From positions 1 through 53,038 of the forward strand of contig CALKXE010000153.1 of assembly GCA_938003955.1 (NCBI GenBank): DNA of 53,038 bases, given 5' to 3'. The notes under the pieces are model-generated. The model did not search any database and had not been told where the DNA came from. It saw only the letters and a program-made list of their open reading frames with translations. Made by a program: the position numbers and the translations under genes. How positions within the stretch are numbered: the first letter of the stretch is position 1; each line of letters starts with the position of its first letter. Below, piece by piece: positions 47,015-53,038 of this stretch. This stretch comes from an uncultured Saprospiraceae bacterium. GTDB lineage: Bacteria > Bacteroidota > Bacteroidia > Chitinophagales > Saprospiraceae.

Positions 47015-50005
47015 TTATTGATTCGAATCGATAGAGATTATAACTTTTGTCCCCATGGGCTTTCCATCCTCAATGATATCTATGGTCTCAGTAACTACAA
47101 TAATCTCATTTCCATTATTAATAGTCTCCAGTCGTTCCTGTACAATCTGCGTTCCACGAGACTTGTGCTTTTTCATTCTTAAGCTTGCAGCTTTTTCTCG
47201 ACCAACTCCATTATCTCTGATTGTTATTATGAGGTGATCCTCTACCGGCATTGCAAAATGTATTAATAAATAACCGGCCCTCTCTTTAAGATTATACAGA
47301 CCATGATTAATCGCATTTTCTACGAAAGGTTGAATAATCATTGGAGGAAGGTTTATTTCTGTATCCACATTCACATCCATTTTAATCTCATAATCGAACA
47401 ATTCTTCGAATCTTACTTTCTCCAACCCAACATAAAGCTCGAGTAATCTGATTTCTTCATTTAGTCTTATGTATTTCGACTTTGATGATTCTAGAATACT
47501 TCTCATTAACATGGCAAAATTACTCAAGTACTCATCCGCTCTCTCAGTATCATGAGTTTGGATAAAGTACTGTACCGCTCCTAATGCATTGAAAATAAAA
47601 TGTGGATTCATCTGAGACTGAAGTGAAGTCAATTGAAGATCAGAGATCTTCTTGTTTAGTTTGGTTTTTTCCTCTTCTCTTTTTTTAGTGGTACTGATTA
47701 CTTTCTTCGATATAAAATATGCTAATATTCCAACCACCAGAAAAGACAACAGCATAATAAAATACCTTTTGTAATTTATTGTCCTGCTAATTATCAACGT
47801 TTTCGTTTTGCCCGAATCTACATCACCCATAGTTATAGTGTGCCGACCTGACTTCATATCCCTTAACGTAATTACATTATCCTTTAGACTGTAGTCTAAA
47901 TCATCTGCAATCAAAGTAAACCTCTCATCTACATACGGATAAATATGATAATCAGGAAGATTATACTTTATCTGAAGACTATCATATGATTCAAACAAAT
48001 TAATATTTTCTTCTAATTCAATTTTCTCTACATTATTATCTTCAAAAGCCAATACTTCTACAATGTCAATTCCAAAAGTCTTTTTCCAATTAAGCACCTT
48101 ATTAGGATCAAGCATTGAAACACCATTCAAGGTTCCAGCATATATAGCTCCACGCCCATCTTTTGCTATTGCTTTTGAATTAAACTCCCTATTAGGAAGT
48201 CCTTCATGCTCATATATTTTACGAATAACTTTGAAATCCTTGTTGATTACGTTTACTCCATTGAAGGTAAATATCCAACAATTACCCAAATCGTCATTCA
48301 TTAATCCAATGGCAGAATCGTCTGTTAATCCATTTTTTTCTGAAATTTGAGATTCCACTTTATGAGTTATGGGATCAATGATAAATATCCCCCCATCAAG
48401 ACTTCCTGCAATTAATTTACCATTGAATCTATTGCACATTACGATATGATCGACATCAAAATTATTTGAGACACCACTTCCTTTTGATAGTGTTTCTTCC
48501 AATCGAAATGATTCATCAAAAATGAGTAACTCCTTATAAGAGCCAATCCAATACTTCTTAGTTATTTCATCAAAATAGATACTTCTGATTCGGGGTGACT
48601 CTTTTCTAATAATTTTAAATTCTCTAGACTTTAAATTATATGAAGCTATTACTCCAGTATCTGTCTTCATAATCCAACCTCCTACTATCAGGTCATCTTT
48701 GCTACGAACATATATATCATTGAGTTTTATAGGAAGAATATGTTTTTCAGATTCATTATTGAGGATATCTGATTTGTATACCACACTTGTACCATCATAT
48801 CTATATGAATGAGAATAGTATGCCTTCGACTCTTTATGATAATACATCTTTGAATTACGCTCATATTCACCGTTTTTCGTATAATCAGCAAGGACTTCGT
48901 TATGCTTGTTAGATTCTCTATCATAATCAAAGACACTTATCGTTTCTCTGCAAAACACAACTTCGTCTTCACCGTCCGAAGCTACTCCTGAAATAACTAT
49001 ACCAAATTCTGATTTTTTTGTAGTTTCCCTTTTGAATATACTCTTTGATCCTTCCCGCAACAAGCTGATCACATGAATACCGTTATATCCTCCAAGCATC
49101 CATTTATAAAAAGCATTATCCGTATAAAAATCTTTAAATAAATTACTCTCATCAATTATATCATGCATTACATGAAGAGAGTCATTCTTATCTAATACAT
49201 AAAGCCTATCATAGAATCGTTCTCTTCCTGTATATGCTGCAATAATATTTTCCTCACCATCAAGTTTCAGAATTCCACATTCAAATGAACGATCCATCAA
49301 GTCAGATACTTTTGATACCGTTTTCCCAGTTACCTTATAGATCGTGTCGAAATCGAACACGTAGATTCCGTTTGATCGTTGAATCAACCTTCCTTTCACC
49401 TCAAGCTTCGTAAGCGCATTGTCTATATGATAAACATCATTATCCTTAGTCTGTATATAATATGTATTTTCTAAGATTGCTATACTTTGAATATCTATAG
49501 GTAGGTCAACACTTGACAATTGCTCAGAAGAGATGTTATTATCTAATTGCCCTTTACAAAGTCTATATCCATCGACTTTCAATTTTTCACCAATTGGCTT
49601 CAATACAAACAATTCGCCTTTATTTACCAAAGGTATTCCTCTTAAAGGTGCAGACAAGACCTTATTCGATCGAGATTTCAAATAAAACAAGACGCTTTCA
49701 TCTCCTTCCATGGACATTACAATTGTCCCATCATTTAACTTACTGATATTTTTTACATCTCTAACTTCGAGTTCTTCCTTTGTTATGGCTGATATATCAA
49801 TATTTATAAATTCTCTTCCGTCGTATCTTTGGATTGCATTCTTTTGCAACAAAATGAAATATCCTTGATCATCCCGAATGATCCTATCTACAGTTCTATT
49901 TTCAAGTCCATCGTCTTTTTCTATTTGTACAACTTCTATGATTTCTTGCCCAAAACTATTCGTCCAGAGGAAAGAAAGAAGTAATATAAATATGATTGAT
50001 CTCAA
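47015..50005 (-). CDS. LytS-type sensor histidine kinase with periplasmic beta-propeller
   Basis: 996 residues. Signal peptide 1-19 (ends NSFGQ). Residues about 20-690 are propeller blades of the two-component regulator type (e.g. GLENRTVDRIIRDDQGYFILLQKNAIQRYDG, GLTDDSAIGLMNDDLGNCWIFTFNGVNVI), then a Y_Y_Y-like region (about 695-745). One membrane helix follows (about 752-772), then a short coiled coil. The kinase is of the His_kinase type: SQMNPHFIFNALGAVQYF with His802, PPMIIQPFVENAINHG (N box) and IRDNGVG (G box). It should sense a periplasmic signal and phosphorylate the LytTR regulator downstream. Ligand unknown. Confidence 0.93.
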   Translation of the reverse strand: MRSIIFILLLSFLWTNSFGQEIIEVVQIEKDDGLENRTVDRIIRDDQGYFILLQKNAIQRYDGREFINIDISAITKEELEVRDVKNISKLNDGTIVMSMEGDESVLFYLKSRSNKVLSAPLRGIPLVNKGELFVLKPIGEKLKVDGYRLCKGQLDNNISSEQLSSVDLPIDIQSIAILENTYYIQTKDNDVYHIDNALTKLEVKGRLIQRSNGIYVFDFDTIYKVTGKTVSKVSDLMDRSFECGILKLDGEENIIAAYTGRERFYDRLYVLDKNDSLHVMHDIIDESNLFKDFYTDNAFYKWMLGGYNGIHVISLLREGSKSIFKRETTKKSEFGIVISGVASDGEDEVVFCRETISVFDYDRESNKHNEVLADYTKNGEYERNSKMYYHKESKAYYSHSYRYDGTSVVYKSDILNNESEKHILPIKLNDIYVRSKDDLIVGGWIMKTDTGVIASYNLKSREFKIIRKESPRIRSIYFDEITKKYWIGSYKELLIFDESFRLEETLSKGSGVSNNFDVDHIVMCNRFNGKLIAGSLDGGIFIIDPITHKVESQISEKNGLTDDSAIGLMNDDLGNCWIFTFNGVNVINKDFKVIRKIYEHEGLPNREFNSKAIAKDGRGAIYAGTLNGVSMLDPNKVLNWKKTFGIDIVEVLAFEDNNVEKIELEENINLFESYDSLQIKYNLPDYHIYPYVDERFTLIADDLDYSLKDNVITLRDMKSGRHTITMGDVDSGKTKTLIISRTINYKRYFIMLLSFLVVGILAYFISKKVISTTKKREEEKTKLNKKISDLQLTSLQSQMNPHFIFNALGAVQYFIQTHDTERADEYLSNFAMLMRSILESSKSKYIRLNEEIRLLELYVGLEKVRFEELFDYEIKMDVNVDTEINLPPMIIQPFVENAINHGLYNLKERAGYLLIHFAMPVEDHLIITIRDNGVGREKAASLRMKKHKSRGTQIVQERLETINNGNEIIVVTETIDIIEDGKPMGTKVIISIDSNQ

Positions 50006-50151
50006 AGTACTGTCGTTAAATCATTAAATTCAAAACACAAATTAATACTTTAACTCCAAAGTTAACATCTGTTTGGATTATCGGTAAGTATTAACACTCC
50101 AACGGTAATTTTACGCCTTCTTTTATCTACTTCGTAGAGATAACGGAAAGG

Positions 50152-50550
50152 TCACATCTTTAAATAATAGACATCACTTTCGTTTCTTGCTATATCTCGC
50201 ACCTCAAAAGCACCTCCTTGATTGGTGCAATGCTCTATAAAATCAAAGGTCCGGCATGACTTAGGAAGTCCTGAAAATATCAAAGTAAACTGCGAACTTT
50301 TACCACCAGAACAAATTTGCCAATTGGGATAATAAACTATATTTTCAATGTGCACAAGATCACTATTATGAGAAGATCCTTGATCATAAAGAAATGTTGT
50401 AGGCCATATTCTTATCCACGTGTCGTGTCCTGATGGGTTCTCCACAGTGAAATGGATTACCACTTGACCCATCTCTTCCGTACTATGTTGGATAAGTTTC
50501 TTGATTTCAGGAGAAATATCAACACCTGGTTTTGTTATTACAGTAGCCAT
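50152..50550 (-). CDS. Conserved-looking hypothetical protein
   Basis: 132 residues from the ATG at 50550, a better start than an upstream in-frame one at 50646, because a TATATTTG promoter box (50572-50579) lies between them. No signal peptide or membrane helix. The sequence is a mixed alpha/beta domain with many strands (VVIHFTVENPSGHDTWIRIWPTTFLYD, HIENIVYYPNWQICSGGKSSQFTLIFSGLP) and cysteines at about 88, 106 and 115. I do not recognise the family. Confidence 0.75.
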   Translation of the reverse strand: MATVITKPGVDISPEIKKLIQHSTEEMGQVVIHFTVENPSGHDTWIRIWPTTFLYDQGSSHNSDLVHIENIVYYPNWQICSGGKSSQFTLIFSGLPKSCRTFDFIEHCTNQGGAFEVRDIARNESDVYYLKM

Positions 50551-50571
50551 TTGCAAGTTTAAAATTGAAGT

Positions 50572-50579
50572 CAAATATA
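50572..50579 (-). promoter_or_regulatory. -7 promoter element of the 50152-50550 gene
   Basis: TATATTTG on the minus strand matches TAnnTTTG, 21 bp before the ATG at 50550. No good -33 element. Confidence 0.45.
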
Positions 50580-50720
50580 TCCTTTTCTTGGTATTTTTTA
50601 AATACGACTGTTCTGCATAGGACAAATAAGCGTTAGATGCAATCACATTACACTTTTATTATTTGCTCCTTCTATCTTAGATAATATATTCTATATCTTC
50701 GTACAGCCAAAACATTTAAA

Positions 50721-51089
50721 ATGAACGACAAAATAAAGACGATAATATATTGGGTAAGCACTATTCTAATGTGCGGCATATATACATACTCAGCTCAGAT
50801 GTATCTTAGGAACCCTGATATGGTAGCGGGCTTCTTCGAGATGCTACACTACCCTACTAATCTTGTATACCCACTTGCTATTGCCAAAATTCTCGGTATT
50901 GTCGCTGTACTGTCCAATGTATCTAGATTTCTAAAAGAATGGGCTTATGCAGGTTTTTTCTTTGATGCCGTATTGGCTACACTGGCCCATTTTGTTGCAG
51001 GACATGACATTTTATTATCAGCGGCTGCAGTGGTATTGGTTATTGTTTCGAGAGTATTCTGGGATAGAAGTAATGCAAAAACAGCTTAA
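50721..51089 (+). CDS. DoxX-like membrane protein
   Basis: 122 residues with four membrane helices (about 7-25, 47-65, 72-90, 95-113). The layout IYWVSTILMCGIYTYSAQMYLRNPDMVAGFFEMLHYP ... VYPLAIAKILGIVAVL ... FFFDAVLATLAHFVAGHD is that of the DoxX-like family, whose members link to thiosulfate oxidation or stress in some bacteria. Most have no known function. It is followed 35 bp later by a small membrane-anchored gene. Confidence 0.85.
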   Translation: MNDKIKTIIYWVSTILMCGIYTYSAQMYLRNPDMVAGFFEMLHYPTNLVYPLAIAKILGIVAVLSNVSRFLKEWAYAGFFFDAVLATLAHFVAGHDILLSAAAVVLVIVSRVFWDRSNAKTA

Positions 51090-51124
51090 TCCAAAATTCT
51101 TACCAACTCAAAATTGGATACATT

Positions 51125-51457
51125 ATGACCATCAAAGCAATACGAAATCATAAACCAAAGATCATTATAACATTCATGCTTATATCAGGCTTCTTCATGA
51201 TAAAACGACAAATGGATGAGTCTAAAAGAGAAAGGAAACAATACTTCTACAATTATTCCGGAGCATTGGCTGGTGAATTGTCACTCGATGGAAAGCTTTA
51301 CATCTTAGATACCGGATTTGTTAATTACGAATTCGAAAATGACAATTGCGCTGATGCATTGAATAACTTCGAAAGCACTGATAAAATAATAAAACAAAAA
51401 CGTACCAATCGATTTACAATAATCAAAGCTGATGGTCGAGAAATTAGTTGTCAGTAA
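51125..51457 (+). CDS. Small membrane-anchored hypothetical protein
   Basis: 110 residues. A basic start and one hydrophobic helix (IIITFMLISGFFMI, about 13-26) suggest an N-terminal anchor, then a charged linker (KRQMDESKRERKQ). A small beta-rich domain follows (LSLDGKLYILDTGFVNYEFENDNC and TNRFTIIKADGREISC), with two cysteines that could bridge. No family is recognised. It follows the DoxX-like gene and ends one base before the convergent methyltransferase gene. Confidence 0.65.
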   Translation: MTIKAIRNHKPKIIITFMLISGFFMIKRQMDESKRERKQYFYNYSGALAGELSLDGKLYILDTGFVNYEFENDNCADALNNFESTDKIIKQKRTNRFTIIKADGREISCQ

Positions 51458-51458
51458 A

Positions 51459-52682
51459 TCAATCCATCTTGTAGTAGCCACTCTTTAGATAGCTGCCTTC
51501 GGCAAACGTTACAGGGTGATCGATATCATGGAAAGTCTTTTCTACAAGCCTGTAAGACCTAGGAAAGCTATCAAATGCAGTTTCTATCATTTCGAAATAT
51601 TCATCCTTTTGTATTCGACTAGAACAAGATGCCATAATACACATACCTCTTATTGCTGTCAATTGAATGGCAAGCTTAGCGAGTCTATCATATGATTTTT
51701 TTGCCGCTGGTATATCCGCAGCATTTTTTGCAAATGATGGTGGATCTACAACGACAATATCAAATTTCTTTCCTTGATCAATAAGCTGCTGCATCCCTTC
51801 GAATGCATCTATTGCCATTGTTTTATGCGGCGCATTTTCTTTATTGAGTTTGATATTCCGCTCTGCTAGCGCTATTGCCTGTTTACTTATATCTATACTT
51901 ACTACTTCTTTAGCACCTCCTGCAATTGCATGTGCCGAGAATCCTCCTGCATAAGAGAATACATCTAAGACAGACTTATCTTTTGACATCTTCCCCACCT
52001 TATGCCGATTCGCTCTGTGATCTAAGAAATATCCTGTTTTATGTCCTTTGATCACATTCGCTATAAACCTAACTCCGTATTCATTGAATTCTATCTCGGG
52101 ATCTGCTAGTTCACCAAATATGACATCGCCATCGTTTAGTCCATTGCGATTGATATTATCCTTTTGTAGTAATCTAGATAATCTGAGTACAATTGCCGAA
52201 CAGTTTGTCGTCTCTACTATCCCTTCCAAAATCCAGTGGAGATAAGGAAACCATATTGCAGAATACAACTTTACTACCGCCACATCTGCATATACATCAC
52301 AAATTAAACCTGGAACACCATCATTCTCTCCAAAAAGTAATCTATACCCATTGGTACCCGTCGCTAATAGTGATGCCCTCATCTCAAAAGAAGATGCAAT
52401 TCTATTGATAAAAAAATCACGGTCTATATTGATTGATTGATTGTGCCCAAGCATCTTAATTCTGATTGGAGAATATGGATCATAGAGGCCTAACCCCAGG
52501 TATTTATTCTTCCTTTGATCAAAGATGATAGCTACATCACCAGCTTCTCCTTCCTTATTAATCTTAACTATGGATGTTTCAAAAACCCATGGATGACCTT
52601 GTCTTACATAGGATTCTGCCTTAGATTTTAGTTTTACAGCTAGTCGTTGTGGAGTGTGCTCAGGTAAGAAAGATTGGATCAT
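51459..52682 (-). CDS. Class I SAM-dependent rRNA large-subunit methyltransferase (RlmI-type)
   Basis: 407 residues. An N-terminal PUA-like domain (about 10-90: QRLAVKLKSKAESYVRQGHPWVFETSIVKINKEGEAGDVAIIFDQR) is followed by the RlmI-type linker and a Rossmann methyltransferase domain: GHKTGYFLDHRANRHKVG, VLDVFSYAGGFSAHAIAGGAKEVVSIDIS (SAM site), FDIVVVDPPSFAKNAADI (catalytic DPPSF) and MASCSSRIQKDEYFEMI. RlmI methylates C5 of a cytosine in 23S rRNA. The exact target base is inferred from the family, so no symbol is given. It is convergent with 51125-51457. Confidence 0.93.
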   Translation of the reverse strand: MIQSFLPEHTPQRLAVKLKSKAESYVRQGHPWVFETSIVKINKEGEAGDVAIIFDQRKNKYLGLGLYDPYSPIRIKMLGHNQSINIDRDFFINRIASSFEMRASLLATGTNGYRLLFGENDGVPGLICDVYADVAVVKLYSAIWFPYLHWILEGIVETTNCSAIVLRLSRLLQKDNINRNGLNDGDVIFGELADPEIEFNEYGVRFIANVIKGHKTGYFLDHRANRHKVGKMSKDKSVLDVFSYAGGFSAHAIAGGAKEVVSIDISKQAIALAERNIKLNKENAPHKTMAIDAFEGMQQLIDQGKKFDIVVVDPPSFAKNAADIPAAKKSYDRLAKLAIQLTAIRGMCIMASCSSRIQKDEYFEMIETAFDSFPRSYRLVEKTFHDIDHPVTFAEGSYLKSGYYKMD

Positions 52683-52861
52683 GCTGCAAATATGGGTGTA
52701 TTTGTTTTAAATATTGGTGTAGAGTTGGCCTTTTTGAATAAATGGCTGAGGATTGGTTTAAGAAGACGATGCTTTTCCGTAAAATCAAAATTCCAGTACC
52801 CTCAATTAAGAGAATACTGGTTATTTTTTGATTTAGTCTTGCCTTGGTTCTTATAGGGTAT
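52683..52861. other. Short gap between the methyltransferase and ArsR genes
   Basis: About 180 bp. No gene, exact promoter box or strong hairpin seen. Confidence 0.5.
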
Positions 52862-53038
52862 TTATGCTAAAAATCTATTTACTGCTTTTTCAGCTCTAGA
52901 GACAACATCATAGTCGATAGAATACGTTACAAATTTTCCGTCTTTTGCTGCGTGTACTACACCTGCCATCTTCATTATTTTAAGATGTTGAGATGTTATC
53001 GATTGCTCAATCTGTAGTGCTCTGTAGATTTTGTTCAC
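52862..53038 (-). CDS. ArsR-family regulator, C-terminal part (runs off the window)
   Basis: An open minus-strand frame of 58 residues that ends at 52862 and continues past the window edge. It contains KIYRALQIEQSITSQHLKIMKMAGVVHAAKDGKFVTYSIDY, the recognition helix (SITSQHLKIM) and wing of an ArsR/SmtB winged helix, then a C-terminal helix VVSRAEKAVNRFLA. The metal or other ligand, and the N-terminal helices, lie outside. I see no metal-binding cysteine pair in the visible part. Confidence 0.85.
   Translation of the reverse strand: MNKIYRALQIEQSITSQHLKIMKMAGVVHAAKDGKFVTYSIDYDVVSRAEKAVNRFLA

Noticed and set aside
46982..47035. TTGATTCGAAT motifs as part of a tRNA T-loop
   Set aside because: No cloverleaf can be drawn around either copy; one overlaps the end of the kinase gene.

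Overview
The window is 53 kb of AT-rich DNA from a member of the Bacteroidota, probably a free-living aerobic and perhaps marine lineage; I cannot place it more finely. Several lines point to this phylum. There is a large secreted protein with a type IX secretion (Por) C-terminal sorting domain, a SusC/BtuB-like TonB receptor with an N-terminal carboxypeptidase-like domain, a porin of the Bacteroidota 'putative porin' type, a DUF2807 protein, and a propeller-fused LytS-type kinase. Promoters have the Bacteroidota -7 element TAnnTTTG rather than a sigma-70 -10 box. No rRNA, tRNA, CRISPR array, complete insertion sequence or prophage was found. Most genes are chromosomal housekeeping genes.

Layout. 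1-3933 (minus) is a tight seven-gene operon: a WecA/MraY-like polyprenyl-phosphate sugar-phosphate transferase, a CrcB fluoride channel, two small membrane proteins, CysQ, a GT2 glycosyltransferase and the start of a GT4 glycosyltransferase. 4-7 kb holds a glyoxalase-fold protein, LspA with a HEAT-like protein, a MOSC protein and a small outer-membrane barrel. 7.3-10.3 kb is a 1000-residue T9SS-exported propeller protein. 10.3-11.3 kb is a gene-free stretch with four tandem copies of a 53-nt hairpin element. 11.3-14.2 kb holds etfBA, a TPR protein and an FKBP lipoprotein. 14.4-20.5 kb carries envelope genes, including a TPP riboswitch-controlled TonB receptor probably for thiamin.

20.5-24.4 kb pairs a beta carbonic anhydrase with a SulP transporter, opposite a TetR regulator with a clear operator between them. 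24.5-31.8 kb has an Ada-type DNA repair protein, a secreted thioredoxin-fold/TPR protein, a second TetR with two operators next to an alpha/beta hydrolase, and a run of small metabolic genes (GNAT, serine deaminase, cupin, DUF2452, NTF2-like). 31.9-37.3 kb holds secG with a very unusual acidic/lysine-rich partner, pdxJ, a serA-like dehydrogenase and lysA. 37.4-42.3 kb holds a histidine-phosphatase lipoprotein, a broken small membrane gene, a RES/Xre toxin-antitoxin pair and valS. 42.4-46 kb holds a coiled-coil protein, a VPGCxT thioredoxin/MsrA-like fusion and a PKD lipoprotein. 45.9-50 kb is a LytTR regulator with a LytS-type propeller kinase. The end has a DoxX-like protein, an RlmI-type methyltransferase and an ArsR fragment.

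The observations most worth following are the four tandem hairpin elements at 10.7-11.1 kb, which look like minus-strand short RNAs each ending in an intrinsic terminator; the TetR operators placed directly on Bacteroidota promoters; the VPGCxT-MsrA-like fusion; and several MITE/REP-like inverted repeats.
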